Shown: in pieces, positions 45,077 to 55,483 of the stretch
Numbering within the stretch: position 1 is the first letter of the stretch
Layout: every line of letters begins with the position of its first letter
Assembly: GCF_002101775.1 (NCBI RefSeq)
Contig: NZ_LQPI01000036.1
Coordinates: forward strand, 33,220 to 97,219
Reading direction: 5' to 3'
DNA from: Mycolicibacter nonchromogenicus
Lineage (GTDB): Bacteria > Actinomycetota > Actinomycetes > Mycobacteriales > Mycobacteriaceae
Length of the DNA: 64,000 nucleotides
Made by a program: the position numbers and the translations under genes
Notes under the pieces: model-generated
Told to the model about the DNA's origin: nothing
The model's input: only the letters and a program-made list of their open reading frames with translations
The model's database searches: none

Positions 45077-45744
45077 TTGTCCAGGTCCTCGCTCGGCGGC
45101 AGCGCGGCGATCGCGATCGCCTCGGCGACCCGGCCGGACACCGCCACGATGTACACCTGGTCGCTGGCCTGAATCACCGTCCTGGGCTCAGGCAGAATGC
45201 CGATCCCGAAGCGGATCAAGAAGGCCACCCGGGCGTCGGTGGCGACCTCCAGGTCGGTGACGGGGCGACCGATCCAGTCCTCGTGCAGGACCACCTCCGC
45301 GACGGCGACGGTGCCGGTGGGGTCACGCCACTTCGTGGTCTCGCTTTCCCGGGTCAGCGCGTCGAGCAGCCGGTCGGTGGTCCACGGCACCGTGGCGATG
45401 GTGGGAATGCCCAGGCGCTCATAGACCGCGGCGCGCTTGGCGTCGTAGATACGGGCGACCACCCGCGAGACGCCGAACGTCTCACGGGCCAGCCGCGCCG
45501 CGATGATGTTGGAGTTGTCACCCGAAGACACCGCGGCGAAGGCAGCGGCGTCCTCGATACCCGCTCGCAGCAGCACATCGCGGTCGAAGCCCATGCCGAG
45601 GACCCGCTCCCCGTTGAACTCGGGGCTGAGCCGGTTGAACGCGGTGCTGTCTCGGTCGATGATGGCGACCTCGTGACCGATCCGGGACAGCCCGTCGGCA
45701 AGCGAGGCTCCCACGCGTCCGCAACCCATCACAACTACCCGCAC
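45073..45744 (-). CDS. ceoB: potassium uptake regulatory protein CeoB (TrkA-like)
   Basis: A 223-residue RCK protein with the NAD motif VVMGCGRVGASLAD and a TrkA-C domain. GTG 45744 gives the N-terminus MRVVVMGCG expected for the family; TTG 45750 adds two residues. AAAGGA lies 8 bases upstream. It is first of the ceoB-ceoC operon and divergent from an APC permease that may be its partner in K+ or amino-acid transport. Confidence 0.93.
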   Translation of the reverse strand: MRVVVMGCGRVGASLADGLSRIGHEVAIIDRDSTAFNRLSPEFNGERVLGMGFDRDVLLRAGIEDAAAFAAVSSGDNSNIIAARLARETFGVSRVVARIYDAKRAAVYERLGIPTIATVPWTTDRLLDALTRESETTKWRDPTGTVAVAEVVLHEDWIGRPVTDLEVATDARVAFLIRFGIGILPEPRTVIQASDQVYIVAVSGRVAEAIAIAALPPSEDLDK

Positions 45745-45847
45745 GTGCAAGGTCCTTTCGGCCGGTTTCGGCTGCTTATCGATTGCAATAGTGCCTGTAT
45801 TCGGTGAACGCTACCGCCAAAGCCCACCTGGCTTACCCTTGGCTCTC

Positions 45848-47845
45848 GTGTCGAAGATTTCCACCGCTGCGCGGCGGCTGGTTCTGGGCCGGCCGTTTCG
45901 CAGCGATCGGCTCAGCCACACGCTGCTGCCCAAGCGCATAGCACTGCCGGTGTTCGCCTCCGACGCATTGTCCTCGGTGGCCTACGGGCCCGAAGAAGTC
46001 TTTCTGGTGTTGTCGGTGGCGGGCCTGGCGGCCTATCGGATGACGTTGTGGGTCGGACTGGCTGTCGCCTTCGTATTCATCACGGTGGTGGCCTCCTACC
46101 GCCAGAATGTGCACGCCTATCCCTCCGGAGGTGGTGACTACGAGGTGGTCACCACGAACCTAGGCGCCACCGCAGGCTTGACCGTTGCCAGCGCATTAAT
46201 GGTGGATTACGTTCTGACGGTTGCCGTTTCGATCTCGGCCGGGGTCGCCAACATCGGATCGGCGATACCCTATATCGCCGATCACAAAGTGGCGTTCGCG
46301 GTGGGCACGGTGGTCGTGGTGGCGGCCGCCAACCTGCGGGGCATTCGAGAGTCGGGCACCGCGTTCGCCGTGCCGACGTATGCGTTCATGATCGGTGTCT
46401 TCGCCATGCTGGGCTGGGGGTTGGTCCAGATCTTCGTGCTGGGCCACCCGCTGCAGGCCGAATCGGCGGCATTCAAGATCCACTCCACCCAGGGTGAGGT
46501 GGTCGGCGTGGCCCTGGTGTTTCTGGTGGCGAGATCGTTCTCCTCGGGATGTGCCGCACTGACCGGGGTGGAAGCGATCAGCAACGGCGTGCCGGCTTTC
46601 CGCAAACCCAAGTCACGCAACGCCGCCACCACCCTGCTGATGCTGGGTGCGATCGCGGTGACGTTGATGATGGGAATCATCGTGCTGGCTCGCGAGACCG
46701 GCGTGAAGATCGCCGCGCGCCCGCACGAGCAGCTGATCGGCGCGCCGGCGGACTACGACCAGAAGACCCTGTTGGCGCAGCTGGCCGAGACCGTGTTCCG
46801 GGGCTTTCCGCCCGGTCTGTGGATCATCGCCGGGGTGACCGCGCTGATCTTGGCGCTGGCCGCCAACACGGCGTTCAACGGCTTTCCGGTGCTGGGTTCC
46901 ATCCTGGCGCAGGACCGTTATCTGCCGCGTCAGCTGCACACCCGCGGCGACAGGCTGGCATTCTCCAACGGCATCGTGTTCTTGGCGGTGGTGGCCATCG
47001 CCTTCATCGTGGCATTCGGTGCCGAGGTGACCGCGCTGATCCAGCTCTACATCGTCGGGGTGTTCGTCTCCTTCACGCTGAGTCAGATCGGTATGGTGCG
47101 GCACTGGAACCGGTTACTGCGCAACGAAAGTGATCGATCAGCCCGCGTCAAGATGAAGCGCTCCCGAGTGGTCAACACCATCGGATTCGTGGCCACCGGT
47201 GCGGTGCTGATCGTGGTGATCGCCACCAAGTTCGTGGCCGGCGCATGGATCGCGATCGTCGTGATGTCGGTGCTGTTCGCCGTGATGAAGATGATCCGCC
47301 GGCACTACGACACCGTCAGCCGCGAGTTGGCCGAGCAGTCAGCCGCCCTGGACGACCACGCGGTGTTGCCCAGTCGCAACCACGCCCTGGTCTTGGTGTC
47401 CAAGCTGCACCTGCCGACCCGGCGTGCGCTGGCCTACGCGCGGGCCACCCGCCCGGACGCCCTGGAGGCGATCACCGTCAATGTCGACGACACCGAAACT
47501 CGCGCCCTGGTGCGCGAGTGGGAGGATAGCGATATCACCGTTCCGCTCAAGGTCATTGCATCGCCCTACCGTGAGGTGACCCGGCCGGTGCTCGAATACG
47601 TCAAACGCATCAGCAAGGAGTCGCCGCGCACCGTGGTGACCGTTTACATCCCCGAATACGTGGTGGGCCACTGGTGGGAGCAGTTGCTCCACAACCAGAG
47701 CGCGCTGCGGCTCAAGACCCGGCTGTTGTTCATGCCGCAGGTCATGGTCACCTCGGTGCCGTGGCAGCTGAACTCCTCGGAGCGCCGCAAAGTCTTGGCG
47801 CCGCACCACGCGCCCGGCGACACCCGGAGAGGCTTCTTAGAGTGA
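45848..47845 (+). CDS. APC-family amino-acid/K+ permease (Rv2690c-like)
   Basis: A 665-residue protein. A KUP/amino-acid permease core with about twelve membrane helices (LPVFASDALSSVAYGPEEVF near the N-terminus is diagnostic) is followed by a 190-residue cytoplasmic C-terminal domain. GTG 45848 is chosen. Next to the ceoB/ceoC K+ regulators it may carry K+ or an amino acid; substrate uncertain. The TGA overlaps the next GTG. Confidence 0.87.
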   Translation: MSKISTAARRLVLGRPFRSDRLSHTLLPKRIALPVFASDALSSVAYGPEEVFLVLSVAGLAAYRMTLWVGLAVAFVFITVVASYRQNVHAYPSGGGDYEVVTTNLGATAGLTVASALMVDYVLTVAVSISAGVANIGSAIPYIADHKVAFAVGTVVVVAAANLRGIRESGTAFAVPTYAFMIGVFAMLGWGLVQIFVLGHPLQAESAAFKIHSTQGEVVGVALVFLVARSFSSGCAALTGVEAISNGVPAFRKPKSRNAATTLLMLGAIAVTLMMGIIVLARETGVKIAARPHEQLIGAPADYDQKTLLAQLAETVFRGFPPGLWIIAGVTALILALAANTAFNGFPVLGSILAQDRYLPRQLHTRGDRLAFSNGIVFLAVVAIAFIVAFGAEVTALIQLYIVGVFVSFTLSQIGMVRHWNRLLRNESDRSARVKMKRSRVVNTIGFVATGAVLIVVIATKFVAGAWIAIVVMSVLFAVMKMIRRHYDTVSRELAEQSAALDDHAVLPSRNHALVLVSKLHLPTRRALAYARATRPDALEAITVNVDDTETRALVREWEDSDITVPLKVIASPYREVTRPVLEYVKRISKESPRTVVTVYIPEYVVGHWWEQLLHNQSALRLKTRLLFMPQVMVTSVPWQLNSSERRKVLAPHHAPGDTRRGFLE

Positions 47846-49017
47846 TCGACCAGGAATTGGTCCTGACGACCGGGGCGCCGGCGAACGGCGGCAGTTGTGT
47901 GGCCCGCCACGACGGTCGAGTCGTTTTCGTGCGCTACGCACTGCCCGGCGAGCAGGTGCGGGTGCGGATCACCGCCGAGCGGGGTTCGTATTGGCACGGT
48001 GAATGCATCGAGGTGCTCACCCCCGCGGCCGGCCGGATCGACTCGCTGTGCCCGATCGCGGGTGTGGACGGTGCCGGCTGCTGTGACCTGGCGTTCGCCG
48101 ACCCGGCCGTGGTTCGTGCTCTCAAGGGCGAGGTGGTGGCCAACCAGTTGGCCCGGCTCGGCGGGCATGAGTGGCGGGGTGAGGCCGAGCCGCTCGGTGA
48201 TGACGGTGCGACGGGGTGGCGCAGCCGGGTCCGGCTGGAGGTCGGGGCCGATGGGCGAGCCGGATTTCACCGTTACCACAGCGAGGAGCTGGTGACCGAC
48301 CTGCGATGCGGTCAGCTGCCGGCCGGGATGACGAAGGGTCTGGCCGAGCAGAGCTGGCGGCCCGGCGATCACCTGCACGTGGTGGCCGACGACGACGGCG
48401 TCCGGCATGTGGTCAGCACCGGACGTGACCATCGCCCGGAAGTCGTCGAGGGCGACTACCATGCCACCCAGTGGGTGGGCCGGCGCCGCTGGCAGATCCC
48501 GGTGACCGCGTTCTGGCAGGCACACCGTCGCGCGGCCTCGCTCTACAGCGCACTGATCGCGGAATGGGCGCAACCCGAATCCGGAAGCACCGCTTGGGAT
48601 CTCTACGGCGGGGCGGGGATCTTCGCCGCAGCGCTGGCCGAATCGGTGGGGGAGTCCGGCCGGGTGATCAGCGTTGACACCTCGCGCGCTTCGACGGGCG
48701 CCGCGCGGACGGCACTGGCCGATCTGCCGCAGGTGTCAGTGCGCACCGACTCCGTGCGCCGCGTGCTCGGTGCGGAGCGCGCCGCGGCAGATGTCGCGGT
48801 GCTGGACCCGCCGCGCGCCGGTGCCGGCCGCGAGGTGATCGATCTGCTGGCGGCCGCGGGTGTTCCGCGCCTGGTGCACATCGGTTGTGAAGCGGCGGCG
48901 TTCGCCCGTGACATCGGCCTGTACCGCGGCCATGGGTACAGCGTCGAGCAGATCCGGGTATTCGATGCGTTCCCGCTGACCCATCACGTGGAGTGTGTGG
49001 CGCTGCTCACCCGCTGA
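47842..49017 (+). CDS. TrmA/RumA-type RNA (uracil-5-) methyltransferase (Rv2689c-like)
   Basis: A 391-residue methyltransferase with an N-terminal TRAM domain (about 1-60), then a SAM domain: [19 protein letters not shown], the motif LDPPRAGAG and the catalytic region [15 protein letters not shown] (cysteine conserved, SCNP of TrmA replaced by GCEA). It methylates U in tRNA or rRNA. GTG 47842 overlaps the permease stop. Its last 282 bases are antisense to the ArsB-like permease gene. Confidence 0.87.
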   Translation: MIDQELVLTTGAPANGGSCVARHDGRVVFVRYALPGEQVRVRITAERGSYWHGECIEVLTPAAGRIDSLCPIAGVDGAGCCDLAFADPAVVRALKGEVVANQLARLGGHEWRGEAEPLGDDGATGWRSRVRLEVGADGRAGFHRYHSEELVTDLRCGQLPAGMTKGLAEQSWRPGDHLHVVADDDGVRHVVSTGRDHRPEVVEGDYHATQWVGRRRWQIPVTAFWQAHRRAASLYSALIAEWAQPESGSTAWDLYGGAGIFAAALAESVGESGRVISVDTSRASTGAARTALADLPQVSVRTDSVRRVLGAERAAADVAVLDPPRAGAGREVIDLLAAAGVPRLVHIGCEAAAFARDIGLYRGHGYSVEQIRVFDAFPLTHHVECVALLTR

Positions 49018-50349
49018 ACTCCCGCTGTGCTGCGTGGCGAACAACGCCACGGCTGACGGCCAGCCGAAAACGAAGTAGCGCAACCACAGATACAGCGCCG
49101 ACAGTGCGACCGACATCGTGGTGACCACTATGCCCTTGCGGGTGAACTCCCAGAAGGAGATGGGACTGCCGGCGCGACGGGCGATTCCGAGCATCACGAC
49201 GTTGGCACTGGCCCCGATGGCGGTCAGATTTCCGCCGAAGTCGGCGCCGAGCGCCAGGGCCCACCACAGCGCGTCGGGGTGCAGTGCATCAGGCACGGTC
49301 GCGCTCAGTTCGGCCACGATCGGGGTCATGGTGGCCACGTAGGGAATGTTGTCGATGATCCCCGACACCGGGGCGGAGATTCCGAGGATTCCCATCGTGG
49401 TCAGCATCGCATCACCGCCGGTGAGCTCGGTCGCGGCTTTGGCCACGGCGCCGATCGCGCCGGTTTCCACCAGGGCGCCGACCATCACGAACAGACCGAC
49501 GAAGAACAGCAGGGTCTCCCATTCGACCCCGGACAGGTAGTCGTCGCGCTCCATTCGCGAGGCCACGATCAGCACGCCGGCGCCCAGTAGCGCCACCACC
49601 GACGGCTCCAGATGCAGTGCGCCATGGCTGATGAAGCCCGCGAACACCGCTGTCAGCACCACTCCGCACTTGATCAGCAGGCCCCGGTCGCGGATCGCTT
49701 CGCGTTCCTCGAGCGCCATCACGTCGGCGACCCGGTCGGGTTCGACGGCGAACGATCCCGGAAACAGGCGGGGCAACATGACGATGAATACGACGATGAC
49801 CAAGGCCACGATCGGCGCCAGGTGGATCAGAAAGGCGTTGAACGTCAAGCCCGCTCGGCTGGCGATGATGATGTTGGGCGGATCACCGACCAAGGTGGCC
49901 GCCCCGCCGATGTTGGAGGCGAACACCTCGGCCATCAGGAACGGCACAGGGTTGATCTCGAGGCGGTCGCACACCAGCAGGGTGACCGGGGCGATCAACA
50001 GCACCGTGGTGACGTTGTCCAGCAGCGCCGACGCGACCGCCGTCACCAGCACCAGCAGGATCATGATCCGCAACGGAGATCCCTTGGCGCGCTTGGCGGC
50101 CCAGATCGCGATGTACTCGAACACGCCGGTCTGGCGCAGCACACCGACGATGATCATCATGCCCAGCAGCAGAAAGATGACGTCCCAGTCGATCCCGGTC
50201 TCGTGGGAGTAGAAGATGTCATCGGAGTTGATCACCGGCAGGATCACCACCGCCGCGGCACCGGTCAGGGCCACCAGGGTCTTGTTGATCCGGTCAGCAG
50301 CGATGAACCCATACGCGATCACAAAAACCGCGACCGCGAAGAATGCCAT
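48736..50349 (-). CDS. ArsB/NhaD-type permease (Rv2684-like) with extended C-terminus
   Basis: A 537-residue protein of the arsenite/Na+:H+ antiporter (ArsB/NhaD) family with about eleven helices. Conserved segments are [40 protein letters not shown] and [19 protein letters not shown]. The family usually ends near residue 440 ([10 protein letters not shown]); here about 93 more residues read antisense through the methyltransferase gene, and look random (see findings). The gene starts ATG 50349. CBS protein gene lies 8 bases upstream. Confidence 0.85.
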   Translation of the reverse strand: MAFFAVAVFVIAYGFIAADRINKTLVALTGAAAVVILPVINSDDIFYSHETGIDWDVIFLLLGMMIIVGVLRQTGVFEYIAIWAAKRAKGSPLRIMILLVLVTAVASALLDNVTTVLLIAPVTLLVCDRLEINPVPFLMAEVFASNIGGAATLVGDPPNIIIASRAGLTFNAFLIHLAPIVALVIVVFIVMLPRLFPGSFAVEPDRVADVMALEEREAIRDRGLLIKCGVVLTAVFAGFISHGALHLEPSVVALLGAGVLIVASRMERDDYLSGVEWETLLFFVGLFVMVGALVETGAIGAVAKAATELTGGDAMLTTMGILGISAPVSGIIDNIPYVATMTPIVAELSATVPDALHPDALWWALALGADFGGNLTAIGASANVVMLGIARRAGSPISFWEFTRKGIVVTTMSVALSALYLWLRYFVFGWPSAVALFATQHSGSSAGEQRHTLHVMGQRERIEYPDLLDAVPMAAVQADVTGERRRFTTDVHQARNTRGRQQIDHLAAGTGARRVQHRDICRGALRTEHAAHGVGAH

Positions 50350-50357
50350 CCGCGGGA

Positions 50358-50801
50358 TCAGACGTTCAAGGCAGCGGCGAGCAACCGCGACGCGGTGATG
50401 ACTCCGTGCAGTTCCCCGCCCTTGACGACGGCGACGAGCGGGCTATGCATTCTGGCCATCGTAGTGGCGACCTCGATGATGGTCGCATCGGCTTCGGCGG
50501 CCGGTACGTCGTGGAAATGCTCCGGCAGTACGTCGCGCACGGTCTTCCCACCGAGCTTCTCGGCGGCACGGTCGGCCATCGACTCGCTCAGGACACCGGC
50601 CAGCGATGGATCGTCCTGGACGTATCCCGGCACGATGAAGCGCACCACCTGGGAGGCGGGCAGCACCGCATAGGGCTTGCCCGCTTCGTCGGTCACAACC
50701 AGCCCCGGCAGTCGATGCTGGGCCAGCAACCGGGCGGCGTCCAAGGCGTCGGAGTCGATGGACACCACGGGGAATTCCTCGGCGATCTCCTCGGCGTGCA
50801 C
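50358..50801 (-). CDS. CBS-domain protein (Rv2683-like)
   Basis: A 147-residue protein with a CBS pair: [40 protein letters not shown], then [20 protein letters not shown] and [23 protein letters not shown] pairs bind adenosine nucleotides and regulate partners, here most likely the adjacent ArsB/NhaD-type permease, with which it forms an operon. GTG 50801 is the only reasonable start; divergent from dxs. Confidence 0.8.
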   Translation of the reverse strand: MHAEEIAEEFPVVSIDSDALDAARLLAQHRLPGLVVTDEAGKPYAVLPASQVVRFIVPGYVQDDPSLAGVLSESMADRAAEKLGGKTVRDVLPEHFHDVPAAEADATIIEVATTMARMHSPLVAVVKGGELHGVITASRLLAAALNV

Positions 50802-50849
50802 ACCGATGACGATAACCGGGCTGCCAGCCGCCGTGCGTAGACTGGCCGG

Positions 50850-52763
50850 ATGCTTGAAGGGATCCGCGGCCCCGCCGATCTGCAGCACCTCTCGCAGGCT
50901 GCGCTGACCGATCTGGCGGCGGAAGTCCGTGAGTTCCTGATCCACAAGGTCGCCGCGACCGGCGGGCATCTGGGGCCCAACCTGGGTGTGGTGGAGCTCA
51001 CGTTGGCCCTGCACCGGGTGTTCGACTCGCCACACGACCCGATCATTTTCGACACCGGGCATCAGGCCTATGTGCACAAGATGCTGACGGGGCGCAGCCG
51101 TGACTTCGACACGCTGCGCAAGAAGGGCGGGTTGTCGGGTTACCCGTCGCGCGCCGAGAGCGAGCACGACTGGGTGGAGTCCAGCCATGCCAGCGCGGCG
51201 CTGTCCTACGCCGACGGCCTGGCCAAAGCCTTCGAGCTGACCGGGCACCGCAACCGGCATGTGGTGGCAGTCGTCGGTGACGGCGCCCTGACCGGCGGGA
51301 TGTGCTGGGAGGCCCTCAACAACATCGCCGCAGGCAACCGCCCGGTGGTGATCGTGGTCAACGACAACGGGCGCAGCTACGCGCCCACCATCGGTGGCTT
51401 CGCCGATCATCTGGCCGCCCTGCGGCTGCAGCCCGCCTATGAGCGCCTGCTCGAGCGGGGCCGCACCGCGATCCGCGGGATGCCGGTGGTCGGCGAACTC
51501 GGCTACCAGGTGATCCACAGTTTCAAAGCGGGCCTCAAAGACGCGCTGGCGCCGCAGGCGCTGTTCACCGATCTGGGCCTGAAATACCTGGGCCCCATCG
51601 ACGGTCACGACGAGGCCGCGGTGGAGTCCGCGCTGCGCCGGGCGCGGGGCTTCGGCGGGCCGGTGATCGTGCATGTGGTCACGCAGAAGGGCAAGGGCTA
51701 CGGTCCGGCCGAGAACGACGAGGCCGAGCAGATGCACGCCTGCGGGGTGATCGATCCGCTGACCGGCTACGCCACCGAAACCGCCGGGCGGGGCTGGACG
51801 GCGGTGTTCTCCGACGCGCTCATCGAGTACGGCACCAAGCGTCGTGATGTCGTCGCCATCACCGCGGCCATGGCCGGCCCCACGGGCCTCGCCCCGTTCG
51901 GGGAGCGTTTTCCGGATCGGATGTTCGACGTCGGGATCGCCGAGCAGCACGCGCTGACGTCGGCGGCCGGGTTGGCGATGGGCGGCCTGCACCCGGTGGT
52001 GGCGGTCTATTCGACCTTCCTCAACCGTGCCTTCGACCAGCTCGTCATGGATGTCGCGCTGCACAAGCTGCCGGTCACGCTGGTGTTGGACCGGTCCGGG
52101 ATCACCGGACCCGACGGTGCCAGCCACAACGGCATGTGGGATCTGTCCGTGCTGGGGATCGTGCCGGGCATTCGCGTGGCCGCACCCCGTGACGGTGTCC
52201 GATTGCGCGAAGAGCTCGGGGAAGCGCTCGACATCGATGACGGTCCGACTGCACTGCGGTTCCCCAAAGGCGATGTGGGCGAAGACATTCCCGCCCTGGA
52301 GCGGCGGTCTGGGGTGGACGTGTTGGCGGTACCGGCCGACGGGTTGCCCCATGACGTCCTGCTGGTCGCGGTCGGGGCGTTCGCGCCCATGGCGCTGGCG
52401 GTGGCCGACCGGCTGCACAACCAGGGCATCGGGGTGACGGTGATCGACCCGCGCTGGGTGCTTCCGGTGCCGGAGGTGCTCATTGAGATGGCCCGCGAGC
52501 ACAAACTGGTGGTCACCTGCGAAGACAACGGCGTGGCCGGTGGTATCGGCTCGGCGGTGTCGGCGGCGCTGCGGCGTGCCGACCTTGATCTGCCCTGCCG
52601 TGACGTCGGTCTTCCGCAGCGTTTCTACGATCACGGCTCACGGGGTGAGCTGCTGACCGAGGTCGGCCTGACCGCACAGAACGTGGCCCGCCAGATCACC
52701 GGCTGGGTGGCGGCGATGAACAGTTGCACCTCTGTCGAAGAGGTCAGCGAGCGGCTGGACTAG
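50850..52763 (+). CDS. dxs: 1-deoxy-D-xylulose-5-phosphate synthase
   Basis: A 637-residue thiamine-dependent enzyme condensing pyruvate and glyceraldehyde-3-phosphate at the entry of the MEP isoprenoid pathway. The TPP motif [16 protein letters not shown], the substrate residues near [16 protein letters not shown], the transketolase segment [20 protein letters not shown] and the C-terminal domain are intact. ATG 50850 is chosen. Divergent from the CBS gene with 48 bases between starts. Confidence 0.97.
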   Translation: MLEGIRGPADLQHLSQAALTDLAAEVREFLIHKVAATGGHLGPNLGVVELTLALHRVFDSPHDPIIFDTGHQAYVHKMLTGRSRDFDTLRKKGGLSGYPSRAESEHDWVESSHASAALSYADGLAKAFELTGHRNRHVVAVVGDGALTGGMCWEALNNIAAGNRPVVIVVNDNGRSYAPTIGGFADHLAALRLQPAYERLLERGRTAIRGMPVVGELGYQVIHSFKAGLKDALAPQALFTDLGLKYLGPIDGHDEAAVESALRRARGFGGPVIVHVVTQKGKGYGPAENDEAEQMHACGVIDPLTGYATETAGRGWTAVFSDALIEYGTKRRDVVAITAAMAGPTGLAPFGERFPDRMFDVGIAEQHALTSAAGLAMGGLHPVVAVYSTFLNRAFDQLVMDVALHKLPVTLVLDRSGITGPDGASHNGMWDLSVLGIVPGIRVAAPRDGVRLREELGEALDIDDGPTALRFPKGDVGEDIPALERRSGVDVLAVPADGLPHDVLLVAVGAFAPMALAVADRLHNQGIGVTVIDPRWVLPVPEVLIEMAREHKLVVTCEDNGVAGGIGSAVSAALRRADLDLPCRDVGLPQRFYDHGSRGELLTEVGLTAQNVARQITGWVAAMNSCTSVEEVSERLD

Positions 52764-52768
52764 CTGCG

Positions 52769-53179
52769 CTATGTCCTGATCGGCGGCCACACCGCGTCGA
52801 ACAGCCACGCGAACACAAACGTGTAGACCAGGAAGAACGCCAACAGGCCGATCTCCAAGCCTAAGGCCTCCAGCAGCGACACCTTCAACAGCGCGGCCAC
52901 GATCGGCAACAGCAGCACGACCAAGCCGCCTTCGAAGCCGACGGCGTGCACTATTCGGCGTGCCACCGTGCGCGTCGCGGACTCCTGCCGACGCTCCCAG
53001 GCCTCGAACATGGTGGTCCAGGCGTAGTTCCACACCACCGCGACCGTGGACGCCGCCACGGCCACGGCGCCGGAACCGGAGCTGCCGAACCCCACCACGG
53101 TCAGAAGCACCGTGGTCAGCCCGATGGCGACAAGCTCGTAGCTGATGACGTAGACCACCCGGCGAAATGCTGGTGACAT
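52769..53179 (-). CDS. PACE (AceI-type) multidrug efflux family protein
   Basis: A 136-residue protein with four membrane helices made of two bacterial transmembrane pair domains. The first has RRVVYVISYELVAIGLTTVL and VVWNYAWTTMFEAWERR, the second RIVHAVGFEGGLVVLLLPIV and YTFVFAWLFDAVWP. PACE proteins export chlorhexidine, acriflavine and short diamines by proton antiport; substrates here are unknown. ATG 53179 follows GGGAGG. Convergent with dxs, five bases apart. Confidence 0.78.
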   Translation of the reverse strand: MSPAFRRVVYVISYELVAIGLTTVLLTVVGFGSSGSGAVAVAASTVAVVWNYAWTTMFEAWERRQESATRTVARRIVHAVGFEGGLVVLLLPIVAALLKVSLLEALGLEIGLLAFFLVYTFVFAWLFDAVWPPIRT

Positions 53180-53322
53180 GAGTCCTCCCAAGGAAATCAA
53201 CCATGGGAAGTCCTTGACGGTTTCGCGTCCACGGTCAGCATGACGTGAAGCACTGGCCTGATAACGGCTGCTCCGTCGGCAGTCTAGCAACGGCGGCGCT
53301 GAGCAGCCCGGAGCCAAGGGCG

Positions 53323-54576
53323 CTAGGTGCCGCCGAGCGCCTGAGTCAGCGCCGGCACCGTCAGCTCACGCTGCCACGGACGTGCGCCCCCGGCGACCAG
53401 GAACTCCTCGATCACCACCGCTGTGTCCGATGCCGCCGGTTTCCAATCCCAGCACAGCCGGCGCACCAGCTCGGGGGTGAGCAGGTTCTCGGTGGGCACG
53501 TGCACTCGCTCGGAAACGGCGCCCAGCGCGGCGCGGGCGGCCTCCAGCCGTGCGGCCGCCTCCGGCTTGCGCCGCGCCCAGCGCGAGGGAGGCGGTGGAC
53601 CACTGGAGGTTTCGCCGGCTTCCGGTGGCTCCGGATTCTCGCGCGCCGCGGCCAGGGCCGCCAGCCAGGTCGCCGCGCTGCGGCGTTGCTTGGGCCCGCC
53701 GAAGACCGGCAGGGCGAGCAGCTCCTCGACGGTGGTGGGATTGGCGACGGCCGCGGCGATGATCGCCGAGTCGGGCAGGATGCGACCGGGCGCGATGTCC
53801 CGGCGCGCCGCGATCTGGTCGCGTACCGTCCAGAGCTCCCGGACGGCGGCCAAGCCGCGCCGATCGCGCACCTTGTGAATGCCCGACGTACGGCGCCAGC
53901 GGTCCCGGCGCGTCGTGGTGGTGAAGTCGGTCACCCGGAGGTGATTGAATTCCTGTGCCGCCCAATCGGTTTTGCCCTGCTCGTCGAGCTCCTGGGCGAC
54001 CGCGTGGCGCAACTCGATGAGCACCTCGACATCGAGTGCCGCATAGTTGAGCCAATCCGCGGGCAGCGGTCGCTTCGACCAGTCGGCAGCACCGTGGCCC
54101 TTGGCCAGACCGAGTCCCAGCAGCCGCTGCACCATAGCGGCCAGGTTCACGCGTTCGAAGCCGGCCAGGCGCCCGGCCAGTTCGGTGTCGTAGAGCGCCT
54201 TGGGCCACATACCGACCTCGGCCAGGCAGGCCAGGTCTTGGTCGGCGGCGTGCAGAATCCACTCGTCGTCGTCGAGCACCTCGGCAACCGGGCGCAGCAG
54301 GGCAGCCGGGTCCTCGCCGGCCCCGACCGGATCGATCAGCACCGTTCCGGCGCCCGCTCGACGGATCTGGATGAGGTAGGCCCGGTTGGAGTAGCGGAAA
54401 CCCGACGCGCGTTCGGCGTCGACCGCGAACGGGCCGTGTCCGCCCGCCAGCAGATCGGCGGCGGCACCTAACTGCCTGCGGGTGACCGACACCTCGGGCA
54501 CCCCGTCGGCGGGATACGGCAGCGGTGTCGGCTCGGGCTCTTCGATGGCGGCCGGTTCGGTGGTCTGCTCGGACAT
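53323..54576 (-). CDS. ribonuclease D (Rv2681-like)
   Basis: A 417-residue DEDD exonuclease with an HRDC domain. The first catalytic motif is VDAERASGFRYSNRAYLIQI; then VLDDDEWILHAADQDLACL (second) and LNYAALDVEVLIELRHAV (third); HRDC covers about 210-290. It trims 3' ends of tRNA and other RNAs. ATG 54576 is one base after the DUF3000 stop, suggesting an operon with it. Confidence 0.92.
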   Translation of the reverse strand: MSEQTTEPAAIEEPEPTPLPYPADGVPEVSVTRRQLGAAADLLAGGHGPFAVDAERASGFRYSNRAYLIQIRRAGAGTVLIDPVGAGEDPAALLRPVAEVLDDDEWILHAADQDLACLAEVGMWPKALYDTELAGRLAGFERVNLAAMVQRLLGLGLAKGHGAADWSKRPLPADWLNYAALDVEVLIELRHAVAQELDEQGKTDWAAQEFNHLRVTDFTTTTRRDRWRRTSGIHKVRDRRGLAAVRELWTVRDQIAARRDIAPGRILPDSAIIAAAVANPTTVEELLALPVFGGPKQRRSAATWLAALAAARENPEPPEAGETSSGPPPPSRWARRKPEAAARLEAARAALGAVSERVHVPTENLLTPELVRRLCWDWKPAASDTAVVIEEFLVAGGARPWQRELTVPALTQALGGT

Positions 54577-54577
54577 C

Positions 54578-55159
54578 TCAGACGCGGGTTCGCGAGCTCA
54601 GATCGGTGATCCCGACCGGGGGTAGCCCCGCGGCGCGCTCCAGCACTTCACAGAACGCCTGGACATGTGTGCCCAGATCCGGGGTGGTCGCGGTCCACGA
54701 CGCGCGCAGCTCCAACTGGTGCCCCCGCGGCGGGCCGGAGATGTCGCCGTACCGCACCGACGTGGTGGCGGTGACGGTCCCACCCAGGGCCGTGACGTGC
54801 TCGGTGCGGGCACCCAGTGCTTCGACCAGCCAACTCCAGGCGACCTCGGGCAGCAGCGGGTCGATGGCCTCGTGTGGATCAAGGTCGGCCTGGATGAAGG
54901 CCACCATTCGCATGGTCCCGTCCCAGGCGTCGGTGCCGTCGGGGTCATACAGCAGGATCAACCGGCCGAAGGCGTCGCCGTCGGAGTCCTGGGGGATGAA
55001 ATCGGTCTCGGGGTGTTTGACCTCGGCCCCCAGCGCGTAGCTGTAGGGCGCCAGACGCTGCGGCGGCCGGATCGGGCCCAACTCGATTTCTGACCGCACG
55101 GTTGCGGCGTGCATCGTTGCCACCGCTTCCCTGAAGGGGGCAGGCTCGGCTGATGTCAC
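54578..55159 (-). CDS. DUF3000 family protein (Rv2680-like)
   Basis: A 193-residue protein with DUF3000 features [40 protein letters not shown] and [21 protein letters not shown] start at 55159. It precedes RNase D by one base, the arrangement kept in mycobacteria; the function is unknown. Confidence 0.85.
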   Translation of the reverse strand: MTSAEPAPFREAVATMHAATVRSEIELGPIRPPQRLAPYSYALGAEVKHPETDFIPQDSDGDAFGRLILLYDPDGTDAWDGTMRMVAFIQADLDPHEAIDPLLPEVAWSWLVEALGARTEHVTALGGTVTATTSVRYGDISGPPRGHQLELRASWTATTPDLGTHVQAFCEVLERAAGLPPVGITDLSSRTRV

Positions 55160-55483
55160 GGGTGCCGCTCCTTAACTGATCGCTGTGCGCCGCATCGCCA
55201 GCGGTCGGCACCCAGGGTTCCCTTGTGCACCGCCGCGACGCGGGTCACCGATTCTCACGCTAACCCCCGGCGACGGTCGGCGCAGACAGGCGCGCCGATC
55301 GGCAGCGTTCGGCGAGGTTCGCCGGAGGTGGCCCGCAGGGGCGGCGGAGGGGAGGGGAAGCCGGGACGGCCGGGGGAACGAGCAGCGTTCGGCGAGGCTC
55401 GCCGGAGGTGGCCCGCAAGGGCGGCGGAGGCTCAATCGGTACGGTTCGGCCCGCAGCAACCCGGCGTGGCAGCATTGAGCACG
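55160..55483 (+). other. 324-base non-coding region upstream of hemE
   Basis: This gap between the DUF3000 gene and hemE carries two copies of a 49-base direct repeat (55302-55350 and 55382-55430). The frame of hemE stays open to 55223, but the extension would encode Arg/Gly-rich sequence made by the repeats and is not part of the conserved protein. No gene is called. Confidence 0.5.
55302..55430 (+). repeat. 49-base direct repeat pair before hemE
   Basis: Copy 1 at 55302-55350 and copy 2 at 55382-55430, each beginning gcagcgttcggcgagg and ending gcggcggagg, identical at 47 of 49 bases and spaced 80 bases start to start. Their place just upstream of hemE suggests a duplicated regulatory segment or a recent slippage product. 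Confidence 0.8.

Noticed and set aside
50358..52634. 758-codon open frame antisense to dxs
   Set aside because: Only the last part (50358-50801) is a protein family (CBS pair). The rest is His/Gln/Arg-rich antisense reading of dxs caused by high GC.
55223..55483. Upstream extension of HemE
   Set aside because: Made of Arg/Gly-rich translation of the 49-base repeats; HemE proteins begin near [12 protein letters not shown].
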